Position numbers and translations under genes: made by a program
The notes under the pieces: generated by a model
Told to the model about the DNA's origin: nothing
The model's database searches: none
Seen by the model: only the letters and a program-made list of their open reading frames with translations
Origin: Ignavibacteriales bacterium UBA1304
GTDB lineage: Bacteria; Bacteroidota; Ignavibacteria; Ignavibacteriales; Ignavibacteriaceae
Assembly (NCBI GenBank): GCA_002307295.1
Contig: DBTY01000004.1
Location: 1 to 64,000 of the forward strand
Length of the DNA stretch: 64,000 nt
Direction of reading: 5' to 3'
Shown here: in pieces, positions 18,100 through 26,598 of the stretch
Numbering within the stretch: position 1 is the first letter of the stretch
How the letters are laid out: each line of letters starts with the position of its first letter

Positions 18100-19221
18100 T
18101 TAGTTGTTTTTATTTTCCTTAATCAAAGACTTATATAATAAATCAATTTTCTGCTGAAATGATTCGGCGCTAAAATATTTGGCTCTTTGGATTGAGTTTT
18201 CAGAAAGTTTTTTACGCAGTTTTTCATCATTAAGCAGATTTAAAATATTTTCTGCAAGGGTAACTGAATCATCCCTTTCAAAAGTCAGACTTGTTTCGCC
18301 TTTTATAGCTATATCTTTTACTCCGTCAGAAAAACAGACTATGCTTGGCAAGCCGCACGCCATAGCTTCAAGAAGAGACAAACCGAACGCTTCGGCGTGA
18401 GAAGGGAATAAAAATACGTCAAACATTGAAAGAATATTTGCAACGTCATTTCTAAATCCTGTGAATATAAAATATTCTTCAAGACCATATTCTTTAATTT
18501 TATTTTTTAGGCTTTCTTCATAGTGTTTCTCCCCTTCTTCAGAAGCCCCTACGACAATAACTTTAACTTTTACATTTTTCTCATTAAGAATTTTTACCGA
18601 TTCAATTACGTCTTCGTGCCCTTTGCCAGGCGTTATTCTGGCCACCATGCCTAATACAAAAACGTTTTGGTCTATAGCAAATTCTTTTCGTAATGCGCCG
18701 GCTATTTCAATATCTTTTTTAAATGCTTTTGCGTTTATATAATTATAGATAAGCGATACTTTTTCTTCGCTTAAAGAAGTTGTATCAATTAGATTTTGCT
18801 TAATTACATTCGATATCGCTATTGCATGGTTTAACCGGTTATAAAGCGCTTTATGTAAAAAATCTTTTTTTGTTATTGCAGAACCAAGGTGCTTGGTCAT
18901 TACGACAGGTATGGAAGAATGCAACAGCCACAACGCAGGCATTATAAGCCATAGGTCTTTTGAAAAATGAGTGTGAATCAAATCATATTTATCTGCTTTT
19001 AAGAAACTGGCAAATTTAATTATATTGCTAACGCTTATTGCAGAAGAATCGAGCAGAATGTACGGGATATTCTTATTTTTTAATTCGCCATAAATTGGAC
19101 TATCTTTCAAACAAACGACAGATACGCAATTCCCATCGCCTAAAAGCAACGAAACGCTGGAAAGGACAAACATTTCCATTCCGCCCCAGGATTTTGACAA
19201 ACATGTTACTAAAATATTCAT
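18100..19221 (-). CDS. Family 4 glycosyltransferase
   Basis: GT-B-fold retaining glycosyltransferase of 373 residues, acting on the cytoplasmic face in surface polysaccharide or lipopolysaccharide assembly. N-terminal LSKSWGGMEMFV carries the glycine-rich donor/acceptor motif; the C-terminal Rossmann domain starts near VARITPGKGHEDVIE and contains the nucleotide-sugar motif EAFGLSLLEAMACGLP, the usual EX7E. Donor and acceptor cannot be told from sequence. It stands alone: no other sugar-transfer genes adjoin it, and about 500 bp on the downstream side and 200 bp upstream are empty. Confidence 0.92.
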   Translation of the reverse strand: MNILVTCLSKSWGGMEMFVLSSVSLLLGDGNCVSVVCLKDSPIYGELKNKNIPYILLDSSAISVSNIIKFASFLKADKYDLIHTHFSKDLWLIMPALWLLHSSIPVVMTKHLGSAITKKDFLHKALYNRLNHAIAISNVIKQNLIDTTSLSEEKVSLIYNYINAKAFKKDIEIAGALRKEFAIDQNVFVLGMVARITPGKGHEDVIESVKILNEKNVKVKVIVVGASEEGEKHYEESLKNKIKEYGLEEYFIFTGFRNDVANILSMFDVFLFPSHAEAFGLSLLEAMACGLPSIVCFSDGVKDIAIKGETSLTFERDDSVTLAENILNLLNDEKLRKKLSENSIQRAKYFSAESFQQKIDLLYKSLIKENKNN

Positions 19222-19446
19222 GTATATTCTACAAGCGTTTTCGGCAATTGATTTAATTCGTTTAGTCTAAAACCTAAAAATACGGTTCTCTTTGTTAAAA
19301 ACATAATTGCTTTAATTGGCTCTCTATTTTTAATGCGTAATGTATTGTTCAAAATTATATCTAAAAAATAATAATTTTATTTTTTTATTTACAAATAATG
19401 TATATTATTATAATAAAAAAATTATATGAGGTATCAGGGGCGCAAA

Positions 19447-19704
19447 ATGGATACTGAAAATAAGTATACTCTTTCTCTTCATGCTAATCTTCCAAACGAA
19501 GATAAATCGGTTGATTTATACGAAGTAAAAATCTATATCCCGAGAAAGCAGGCTCCAAATAATCCGTTAACGGCAAAAACAATCGACAATCTATCTGAAT
19601 TCTTTCACCACGGCATAAAGAGTTATTCTTCTTCTTTTGCTCAGTCCGGTTCCATAAAAAATTGCCGGAATCAAAACGACGGCAAGAAAGTAATCATCAA
19701 TTAA
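19447..19704 (+). CDS. Small hypothetical protein
   Basis: 85 residues, not recognised. Start chosen at ATG 19447 (MDTENKYTLSLH) because CAGGGG sits just upstream; an ATG 21 bp earlier lacks a ribosome site. The protein is polar, has no signal peptide, and ends in a Ser/Asn-rich tail. Alternating hydrophobic residues in YTLSLHA and VDLYEVKIYI suggest a small beta-rich fold. A TATAAT at 19409-19414 with TTTACA 15 bp before it may be its promoter. It is followed after 20 bp by the lipoprotein gene, so the two probably form an operon. Confidence 0.6.
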   Translation: MDTENKYTLSLHANLPNEDKSVDLYEVKIYIPRKQAPNNPLTAKTIDNLSEFFHHGIKSYSSSFAQSGSIKNCRNQNDGKKVIIN

Positions 19705-19724
19705 CTTTTTTAACGAGGCGTGTT

Positions 19725-20342
19725 ATGAAAACAGCAGTGGTTCTTTTCTGCGTTTTATTCATTGCCGGATGTTCTTCAAACTCTCAACTTGATAAATCTA
19801 TTACTCAGCCTGAGTTATTAGAACAAACTCCTCTACCCGAAATTACCGGATCAGTTTACAGACAAAACTTCCGACTAAATATGCAGCTTTTAATTGACGA
19901 AGTTGGCGACGTAAAAGACGCCAGGTTTATTGACGGAAGCGGTATTGAGTCGTGGGATTCTCTTGCATTAACCTGCGTAAAACAATGGCGTTTTTCTCCT
20001 GGTAAAGTAGATAACGTCCCAACAAAGTTATGGGTGAACCAGACGGCTATTGTTAAAATTACCGATCCTGTTTATCTCCCATTAGCCCAGATATTATGTC
20101 AGTCTTCTGAAGACGCTAATAAAATTATGGAACTTCTTAACCAGGGAAAAGATTTTAACGATTTGGTTTTGCAGTATTCAACCGTCCCTTCTAAAGACAG
20201 CAGGGGTAGTTTTGGGAAAATTGATATTAATCTTTACTCCCCATACATACGAGACAGACTGTTAAAACTACGTACCGATGAATTTACAGAGCCGATTAAA
20301 TTCGGAACCCGGTATATAATTTTTAAACGCATCAAAATATAA
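19725..20342 (+). CDS. Lipoprotein with TonB_C-like and parvulin-like domains
   Basis: 205 residues from ATG 19725 (GAGG nine bases upstream). Signal peptide VVLFCVLFIAGC with the lipobox Cys marks a lipoprotein. Residues about 45-120 (LLIDEVGDVKDARFIDGSG, then CVKQWRFSPGK) match the TonB C-terminal/energy-transducer family. Residues about 130-200 (GKDFNDLVLQYS, SRGSFGKID, ending FGTRYIIFKRI) match the C-terminal part of PpiC-type peptidyl-prolyl isomerase. Fusion of the two folds on one lipoprotein is unusual. It may be a periplasmic chaperone or a cell-envelope adaptor; the isomerase half looks short, so activity is uncertain. Confidence 0.72.
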   Translation: MKTAVVLFCVLFIAGCSSNSQLDKSITQPELLEQTPLPEITGSVYRQNFRLNMQLLIDEVGDVKDARFIDGSGIESWDSLALTCVKQWRFSPGKVDNVPTKLWVNQTAIVKITDPVYLPLAQILCQSSEDANKIMELLNQGKDFNDLVLQYSTVPSKDSRGSFGKIDINLYSPYIRDRLLKLRTDEFTEPIKFGTRYIIFKRIKI

Positions 20343-20370
20343 TATTCTTTACCTGTTGTTGCGTCTAATA

Positions 20371-20417
20371 TTTTGGGAATTGTCTTATCTGAATTTTTAG
20401 GATGACAATTCCCAAAA
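20371..20417. terminator. Inverted repeat between convergent genes
   Basis: Perfect 14-bp arms, TTTTGGGAATTGTC (20371-20384) and GACAATTCCCAAAA (20404-20417), with a 19-base loop. It separates the lipoprotein gene (plus) from the alpha/beta hydrolase gene (minus). The stem is closed by A/T pairs but no T-tract follows on either strand, so a bidirectional terminator is likely rather than certain. Confidence 0.6.
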
Positions 20418-20478
20418 CACATTACGGCTTATATCTAAAAGTTAAGCTCTCATATTTTTATGCAGTAGCATTCAAATT

Positions 20479-21486
20479 CTATTTAATAAAAGCCAACAAC
20501 GGAATAATAAACTTATCAAACGCCTCTATGTGCGGTAAGTGGCCCATATTATCAATTTCTACAAGTTCGCTGTTTTTAATTTTTGAAGCCGTTAATCTGC
20601 CTAATATAGGATAATCGCCCATCGTTTTTCTTACTTCTTCTGGAACAAGGTTTTTCCCAATAGCAGTTCTGTCTCTCTGACCAATAATTAGAAGGGTAGG
20701 AACGGTAATGTTTTCAAACTCGTAGCATACTGGTTGAGTAAATATCATTTCAGAAGTTAAAGCCGCGTTCCATGCAAGCCGCGGATAATCCTTATCCAAA
20801 GTTTCCCCTGCAAGAATGTTAACCCATTTATCATATTCCGGTTTCCATTTGCCGTCAAAATAATTTGCAAGCTGATAATTTTTTATCTTCTCATGGTTCT
20901 GTTTTAATTCGGATTTATAGTATTCGTCGACTGACATATACGGAGCTTTCAGTTTCCAATCCTCCAATCCAATTGGATTTTCAAGAATTAATTTTTCAAC
21001 CATAGCTGGAAACATAAGCGTAAATCTGGTCGCAACCATTCCTCCCATCGAGTGCCCAAGTATTATAACCTTTTTTATATTTAATTCATCCAGTAAGGCT
21101 TTGGTATTTGCCGCAAGAGCCTGAAAGCTGTATTGAAAATGTTCTGGTTTGGAAGACTTGCCGAAGCCAATCTGATCGGGCATTATAACGCGGTATCCGT
21201 TTTTTAAAAGTTCATTAGCCGTTTGTTCCCAATAAGCCGCATTAAAGTTTTTACCATGCAATAGTATTATTATTTTGCCGTTTGGGTTTTCCGGCTTAAC
21301 GTCCATGTAAGCCATTTTCAGACTTTCCTGCTGTATATTCAGATTTATATAACTAACCGGGAAAGGATATTCATAATTATTTAGTTCAATATCTAACGGC
21401 TTTACCTGCCCATTTTGCCCCATAACAAACGGAGTAGTTAAAAGCGTAATAAGCAAAATAATATTTTTCGTGTTTTTATAGTTCAC
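20479..21486 (-). CDS. Secreted alpha/beta hydrolase
   Basis: 335 residues with a signal peptide (IILLITLLTTPFVMG then QNG). Alpha/beta-hydrolase fold: oxyanion motif LLHGKNFNA, nucleophile elbow GHSMGG, Asp in IIGQRDRTA and catalytic His in NMGHLPH. The substrate is likely a small ester, amide or peroxide; the cap region (about 175-240) gives no clue to me. Start codon is GTG at 21486 with AAGAGCG upstream. Exported to periplasm or beyond. Flanked by a terminator-like repeat downstream and gene debris upstream, so it is a single-gene unit. Confidence 0.9.
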   Translation of the reverse strand: MNYKNTKNIILLITLLTTPFVMGQNGQVKPLDIELNNYEYPFPVSYINLNIQQESLKMAYMDVKPENPNGKIIILLHGKNFNAAYWEQTANELLKNGYRVIMPDQIGFGKSSKPEHFQYSFQALAANTKALLDELNIKKVIILGHSMGGMVATRFTLMFPAMVEKLILENPIGLEDWKLKAPYMSVDEYYKSELKQNHEKIKNYQLANYFDGKWKPEYDKWVNILAGETLDKDYPRLAWNAALTSEMIFTQPVCYEFENITVPTLLIIGQRDRTAIGKNLVPEEVRKTMGDYPILGRLTASKIKNSELVEIDNMGHLPHIEAFDKFIIPLLAFIK

Positions 21487-21513
21487 TTTTCGCTCTTCTT
21501 GTTCATAATACTT

Positions 21514-21675
21514 TTAACAAGATATATAAACAAATGATTCCTTTGTTTCAGATGCACCATCGGGAACTAATAATAATTCTTCCGAAGTATTTACATTTTC
21601 ACAGAAAGGGAAAACATCTTCCCTATAATGATAGCAAAGTTTTTTGCTTACGCGCTTAGGCGTCAATTTAAAAGA
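21514..21675 (-). pseudogene. Possible gene remnant, 53-residue open frame without ATG
   Basis: An open frame closed by stops on both sides reads like ordinary protein (KKLCYHYREDVFPF, then SEELLLVPDG) but has only a TTG as possible start and no ribosome site. No family recognised. It lies in a 365-bp space with a second fragment on the other strand, suggesting decay or a rearrangement scar. Confidence 0.25.
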
Positions 21676-21708
21676 CTATAGCTCATATTATAGAGCTCGC
21701 CATTCTGA

Positions 21709-21819
21709 ATTATAAAGATCGAATTACTAGATCATTTGATAGAAGATGAACTTGTAAGCGAACTTACAAAAGTTACCGCGGTAATACGTTCTATTTCTAT
21801 TGAGGAAAACCAAATTTAA
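21709..21819 (+). pseudogene. Possible C-terminal gene remnant
   Basis: An open frame of 36 residues with no start codon, preceded by a TGA, ends IEENQI. Its composition (LLDHLIEDELVSELTKV) is amphipathic-helix-like and protein-like. No family recognised. May be the tail of a lost gene. Confidence 0.25.
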
Positions 21820-21851
21820 AAATTATTATGCAAATTAGCACGTATACAGAC

Positions 21852-22199
21852 TTATTCGTCAGACATACCAGAATCATGAAGTACTTTTTCCCAAAGTTTT
21901 TTATCACCGCTTAAAAAGCGAAGATAATCATATTTTGTTGGTCTATCTATTACTTTAGGTTGTTCGCATGGTAAGAAATTATAGTTATTCGCACTTAATA
22001 ATTTTTCCATTTTGGAGAGATTATCACAATAAATATAATAAATCATATTCCCCTTTATATCGAATTGGCAGCATAGCAAGACATCTGTGAAATCATTACC
22101 ATTGAATATTTCGACAGAGCTATTAAACATTTCCGATAGTATTTTATCTTCATTATTAAGATATCTTTGGTTTGATATTATAAGTTTATACCATTGCAT
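21852..22199 (-). CDS. Hypothetical protein
   Basis: 115 residues, not recognised. The ATG at 22199 (MQWYKLIISNQRY) is preceded by TAGGTG and is preferred over an upstream ATG at 22238. No signal peptide. Contains CCQFDIKGNMIYYIYCDN and ends with an acidic tail. The mix of short strands and helices suggests a small alpha/beta protein. It is more AT-rich than its neighbours and sits beside gene fragments, so recent arrival is possible. Nothing nearby points to a role. Confidence 0.55.
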   Translation of the reverse strand: MQWYKLIISNQRYLNNEDKILSEMFNSSVEIFNGNDFTDVLLCCQFDIKGNMIYYIYCDNLSKMEKLLSANNYNFLPCEQPKVIDRPTKYDYLRFLSGDKKLWEKVLHDSGMSDE

Positions 22200-22481
22200 A
22201 AAACACCTATTTATTTTTAGAAAGTTTTTTATTAACAAAACGTTTCATTAAAGCTTATATCGGATTTTAGAGAATTTTTAAGTTTCTTTTTGTTTAGTTT
22301 TTTTTGTTGTTTTCGTTATAAAGTAATTTAATGATTTCATTTCTAAAATTAATTATTGGCGACCAATTAAGCGATTATTTAGTAATATTTTTGCGCCTCT
22401 AACTGTGCTGATATAAAAGAAACTATAATAAATCTACTAATTATTTTATAATAAAAAAAATAGTAATTCGTTTACTCAGAC

Positions 22482-23099
22482 TTACTTTTTGGGCTTCATT
22501 TTTTCCAATAATTCTTTCGGGAGCTTATTCGGGCTGCCGCAATCAAAAGGAGGTTGTGGATCGTACTCCATGCCAAGCTGAATAAATTTTGCCGTATTTT
22601 CATTTTGAATAAGGCTGATCAGGTACAAAGCCATATCAATACCAGCAGAGACCCCCGCCGAAGTTATATACTTCCCGTCTTTTACATATCGCTCGTCAAC
22701 TACGTTAACATTGTATTTGCGCAGCTGTTCTTTTCTGTTCCAATGAGTTGTTACATTTCTGCCTTCAAGCAAGCCCGTAGAGGCTAATAGCAGCGCTCCG
22801 GAACAAACAGAAGTTGTAAACTTTGTAGTCGTATCAATTTTTTTAATCCAATTAATAATTTTTTTATCATTTAGAATTGCGTCTATCCCAAATCCGCCGG
22901 GAATAAGCAAAACATCTGATTCAGTAATATCGTCAATTGAATATGGGACGTCTAATTTAAAATTTTTATTATCTCCGTATAGCCCTTTTTGTACTCCGGC
23001 AAAATAAATCTCAGCGCCGGAGATATTAGACAACGCTTCATACGGCCCCACAACGTCTAGAGCCGTATACTTTTCATATATTAATATTGTTATTTTCAT
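22482..23099 (-). CDS. DJ-1/PfpI family protein (isonitrile hydratase-like)
   Basis: 205 residues, class-I glutamine amidotransferase-like fold. Nucleophile elbow SVCSGALLLASTGLL gives Cys99; the N-terminal LIYEKYTALDVVGPYE gives Asp15 and Glu21 at the active-site positions of the isonitrile hydratase/ThiJ subgroup, and VTTHW is the conserved segment after the nucleophile. An enzyme (hydratase or glyoxalase-like) is more likely than an AraC-type regulator because there is no helix-turn-helix. Monocistronic by spacing (243-bp and 170-bp gaps or more). Confidence 0.85.
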   Translation of the reverse strand: MKITILIYEKYTALDVVGPYEALSNISGAEIYFAGVQKGLYGDNKNFKLDVPYSIDDITESDVLLIPGGFGIDAILNDKKIINWIKKIDTTTKFTTSVCSGALLLASTGLLEGRNVTTHWNRKEQLRKYNVNVVDERYVKDGKYITSAGVSAGIDMALYLISLIQNENTAKFIQLGMEYDPQPPFDCGSPNKLPKELLEKMKPKK

Positions 23100-23269
23100 T
23101 ATGGTTTAATTAGCTTTTATTTTAATTTGGTTCGTTTAACGCATTAGTTAATGGCCTGTCACACTTCAACTTCGCTCAGCGTGACTCATCATGGCAAGCG
23201 GCGCTGAGCCATGTTTGTAATTTGTAAATTTATAATTATTTTTTATGTCTTCTATTCCTTTATTTCAGT

Positions 23270-23650
23270 TTAATCCTTTTTATACTCAAATGTAATTGGT
23301 TTAGACAACGTATTTTTAACGGGGCATTTATTTAGCAGACTGACTAATTGGTTATATTGTTCTTCCTGAATATCATCGCCGGCGTCAATTGAGTAAATAA
23401 ATTTTGTTTCGTTAGCTTTTCTTTCTAATTCTACCGAGACGCTTAATTTATCAACAGGGATGCCTAATTTATCGGCGGTCATTCTAACCGACATATTCAT
23501 ACAAGCCGCCAAAGACGCTTCAAGTATTTCGTGCGGTCTGAACCCGTTCCCCGTTCCGCCTTTATCTTTAGTAGCGTCCGCTACAATAGTATAATTGCCA
23601 GATTTTATTTCACACTGGTATTTCTCTAGCGTACTGCTGCATTTTACCAT
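23270..23650 (-). CDS. OsmC/Ohr-family peroxiredoxin-like protein
   Basis: 126 residues from ATG 23650, with TTTGGAG upstream; a TTG 18 bp earlier is in frame but would bury the ribosome site. The OsmC active site is present: RPHEILEASLAACMNM holds one Cys and the second Cys is in LNKCPVKNTLS. These Cys residues reduce organic hydroperoxides in Ohr/OsmC enzymes. Short length fits the YhfA/OsmC-like branch. It lies 39 bp downstream of a methyltransferase gene, so the two may be co-transcribed. Confidence 0.87.
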   Translation of the reverse strand: MVKCSSTLEKYQCEIKSGNYTIVADATKDKGGTGNGFRPHEILEASLAACMNMSVRMTADKLGIPVDKLSVSVELERKANETKFIYSIDAGDDIQEEQYNQLVSLLNKCPVKNTLSKPITFEYKKD

Positions 23651-23688
23651 ATTCTTTTCTTTCTCCAAATTTACAATTTCAAATAAGT

Positions 23689-24417
23689 TTATTGCGCCTT
23701 TACCGCGCCGAATGCCGCAAAGCAGGAATTTTTGTGTAGTATGTCCACAGATTTAAACCCAACTTTACGCAGTAAATCTAATTGATAAGAAACCGGGCGA
23801 GGAGTATCCTCTTTAGCAATGTATTCAAACACTTTATTCTTTTTCCCTTCTCCGCCATTTTTAATAAGATAATCTCCATATCGGTTCCACATCATATCCT
23901 GAACTTTTTCATTTTCGTGGATTACAAGATCGGTAATCCAGACGCTTCCTCCGGGCGCGGTAATATCATATATTTTCTTAAACGAATTTTCCCAGTCGCT
24001 ATCGTCCCGTAAGTGGTGCAGTACCGCCGCGGCAAGTATTATATCATAATGCTCATTATCAAGTTTCGCCTTTCTAAAATCTTCATGTATAATCCTAACT
24101 TCTCCCTTATTGGATTCTGATACTCGCTGAAAAGCGCGGTCAAGCATATGTTTGCTTAAGTCTAAAAGATCGCAATTTACCGGATTAATCAGTTGAAGTA
24201 ATTTTAACGTATTATTGCCTGCGCCGCACCCAATATCAAGAATGTTTTTAGCGTTTGGCGTACAAGCCACAGCCGCATTTGTAATTAATTCCATTGCAAG
24301 CGGAGCGTCAATAGTTGCAGTCTGGCCAGTTTCTAAATTAGAAAATCTTTCTACGTCGTTATCAAAACGATTTCTTATATCTTCAATAGAAGCTTTATCT
24401 TTATATAAATTATTCAT
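23689..24417 (-). CDS. SAM-dependent methyltransferase
   Basis: Class-I methyltransferase of 242 residues. Motif I is ILDIGCGAGNNTLKL, followed by LLDLSKHML (motif post-I) and DIILAAAVLHHL (motif II). Start at ATG 24417 (MNNLYKDKAS) fits the usual length; the longer upstream frame would add a hydrophobic segment unlike the family. No strong ribosome site, as is common in Bacteroidetes-type genomes. Substrate unknown; PSVWITDLVI-type C-terminal strands resemble small-molecule or tellurite/arsenite-like methyltransferases but this is weak. Confidence 0.85.
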   Translation of the reverse strand: MNNLYKDKASIEDIRNRFDNDVERFSNLETGQTATIDAPLAMELITNAAVACTPNAKNILDIGCGAGNNTLKLLQLINPVNCDLLDLSKHMLDRAFQRVSESNKGEVRIIHEDFRKAKLDNEHYDIILAAAVLHHLRDDSDWENSFKKIYDITAPGGSVWITDLVIHENEKVQDMMWNRYGDYLIKNGGEGKKNKVFEYIAKEDTPRPVSYQLDLLRKVGFKSVDILHKNSCFAAFGAVKAQ

Positions 24418-24480
24418 GGTTTTACTTTTTTTTGATTTGCTGTTTATTAGAACAAATAGAAATATACTTATTCTTATCAC

Positions 24481-24516
24481 AAAAAGTAATATCCGGTTTA
24501 ACGACCGGATATTACT
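24481..24516 (-). terminator. Intrinsic terminator of acsA
   Basis: On the minus strand, AGTAATATCCGG, loop TCGTTAAA, CCGGATATTACT, then TTTTTG. Perfect 12-bp stem, 36-68 bp after the acetyl-CoA synthetase stop codon. Confidence 0.9.
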
Positions 24517-24551
24517 ATATTAAATTGTTATAATAGCGCTAAATTTCTTCT

Positions 24552-26444
24552 TTATTCTTCAAGAGTAGAAAGATTGCCAGGATCCTGCCCAAGAGCTTTA
24601 GCCTTTAAAACGCGGCGCATTATTTTACCGCTTCGTGTTTTGGGGAGCAAGTCGGTAAACTCAATATGTTCAGGTTTGGCAATAGGCCCCACTTCGTGCC
24701 CAACATGCTGCCTCAATTCTTCAATGAGTTTCTCGCTTTTTTCAATCCCTGTTTTCAGAGTAACATACGCATAAATAGCGTTCCCTTTTACTTCGTGAGG
24801 GAGCCCAATAGCGGCCGCTTCTGCCACGGCGGGATGACTTACCAGCGCGCTTTCAATTTCAGCAGTCCCCAGCCTGTAACCGGAAACTTTAATAACGTCG
24901 TCCACGCGTCCAATAATCCAAAAATATCCATCCTCGTCTCTACGCGCGCTATCTCCGGTCATATATACGCCCGGGAAGCGGCTCCAGTATTGGCTAACGT
25001 AGCGATCGGGATCGTTATATATTGTTCGTAGCATCGCAGGCCAAGGGGTCGTAATGACTAAATATCCTTCTTCGTTAGGTCCGACGGATTTCCCGTCTTC
25101 GTTAAAGATATCCATTTTTATTCCTGCGAACGGTTTTGTTCCGGAGCCCGGTTTAAGCGGTACGCCGGGAGTCGGCGCAATGATAAACATTCCGGTTTCG
25201 GTTTGCCACCACGTATCCATAATTGGACATTTTTCCTTGCCTATTATTTTATGATACCACCGCCATGCTTCAGGATTTATAGGCTCGCCCACTGAACCAA
25301 GCAGCCTCAGCGACGAAAGATCGGAGCGGTTCGGCCAGTTATCGCCATATTTCATAAACCCTCTTATTGCCGTTGGGGCAGTATAAAGGATATTTATTCC
25401 GTATTTTTCAATCATCTGCCACCATCTGTGCGGAAATGGGTGGGTCGGAGCGCCTTCATACATAAACGAAGTAGCGCCGTTTAGCAGCGGACCGTAAACT
25501 ATATAGCTATGCCCTGTAATCCAGCCCGGATCGGCTGCGCACCAATATCTGTCGTCTTCATGAATATCAAACACATATTTTAATGTCGAATGTACGCCGA
25601 CCATATATCCGCCATGCGTATGCAGAATTGCTTTGGGTTTGCCGGTAGTTCCGCTTGTATAAAGTAAAAACAAAGGGTCTTCAGCGTCCATAACTTCAAC
25701 GTTACAATTATTATTGGCTATCGGCAGCTTCATCAATTCGTGGTACCACATATCGCGTCCTGCTTCCATATTCACCGGCTCTCCGGTTCTCTTAACCACA
25801 AGAACGCTTTCGACCGTAGCGGCGCGCTGCAGGGCTTCGTCGGCTATTTGTTTTAAATAAACTGTTTTACCCCGCTGGAAAGAACCGTCAGAAACGATAA
25901 GCACTTTTGACTGGCTGTCTTCCAAGCGCTCATGCAAAGCTTCTACAGAAAAACCGCCATAAACTACAGAATGAATTGCTCCTATTCTTGCGCAGGCAAG
26001 CATCGCAATCATCAGCTCCGGAATTCTACCCATATAAATTGTAACCCTGTCCCCTTTTTTTACTCCCAGACTTTTAAGCACATTTGCAAAACGGCATGTG
26101 TCTCTGCGGAGAGCGAAATACGAAAAGCTTCGGAAGTCCCCGTTTTCTCCTTCCCAGATTAAGGCTAATTTGTTGCGGCGGTAAGTTTCAGTATGCCGGT
26201 CAAGACAGTTATAAGCAATATTAGTTTGTCCTCCGGTAAACCATTTGTAAAATGGCTTGTTTGAATCGTCGAGTACTTTATCCCATTTTTTAAACCAGTG
26301 AAGTTCTTCAGCCTCTTTTGCCCAGAATCCTTCAAGACTGTCTTCGGCAGACTTGCAAATTTCTTCCCAGTTTTTGCCATGAGCATTGTCTACTATCTTT
26401 TCAGAAGCGTAATAGACTTCGCCAGAAAATTCTTTCTTTTCCAT
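24552..26444 (-). CDS. acs: Acetyl-CoA synthetase, AMP-forming
   Basis: Makes acetyl-CoA from acetate, CoA and ATP by an acetyl-AMP intermediate. 630 residues, normal for Acs. Motifs: N-terminal ACS domain WFKKWDKVLD and FTGGQTNIAYNCLDRH; P-loop-like YTSGTTGKPKA; WWQTETG; the hinge and C-terminal domain TGDSARRDEDGYFWIIGRVDDVIKVSGYR split here into TGDSARRDEDG and GRVDDVIKVSGYR; and the acetylation-site motif PKTRSGKIMRR with the catalytic Lys. GGAGGAG precedes the ATG. Monocistronic, with its own terminator. A second AMP-forming ligase lies at the right end of the window. Confidence 0.96.
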   Translation of the reverse strand: MEKKEFSGEVYYASEKIVDNAHGKNWEEICKSAEDSLEGFWAKEAEELHWFKKWDKVLDDSNKPFYKWFTGGQTNIAYNCLDRHTETYRRNKLALIWEGENGDFRSFSYFALRRDTCRFANVLKSLGVKKGDRVTIYMGRIPELMIAMLACARIGAIHSVVYGGFSVEALHERLEDSQSKVLIVSDGSFQRGKTVYLKQIADEALQRAATVESVLVVKRTGEPVNMEAGRDMWYHELMKLPIANNNCNVEVMDAEDPLFLLYTSGTTGKPKAILHTHGGYMVGVHSTLKYVFDIHEDDRYWCAADPGWITGHSYIVYGPLLNGATSFMYEGAPTHPFPHRWWQMIEKYGINILYTAPTAIRGFMKYGDNWPNRSDLSSLRLLGSVGEPINPEAWRWYHKIIGKEKCPIMDTWWQTETGMFIIAPTPGVPLKPGSGTKPFAGIKMDIFNEDGKSVGPNEEGYLVITTPWPAMLRTIYNDPDRYVSQYWSRFPGVYMTGDSARRDEDGYFWIIGRVDDVIKVSGYRLGTAEIESALVSHPAVAEAAAIGLPHEVKGNAIYAYVTLKTGIEKSEKLIEELRQHVGHEVGPIAKPEHIEFTDLLPKTRSGKIMRRVLKAKALGQDPGNLSTLEE

Positions 26445-26598
26445 GCGTTCTCCTCCGAATTTTTATAATGAGTTATTTGTTATAATGTAAACACAAATCT
26501 CTTAAATAAAATTCTATTTGGGGAAAAGGAACTCTGAAGAATACTTTTCAGACGAAACCAATTAGTTCCTGAACAGCGCGAATAAAAATCTTATACCG

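Noticed and set aside
23100..23269. GC-rich block with CGCTCAGCGTGACTC and GCGCTGAGCC that looked like a terminator.
   Set aside because: The arms do not align as a continuous stem; it is closer to a scattered GC-rich repeat, also seen in part at 36020.
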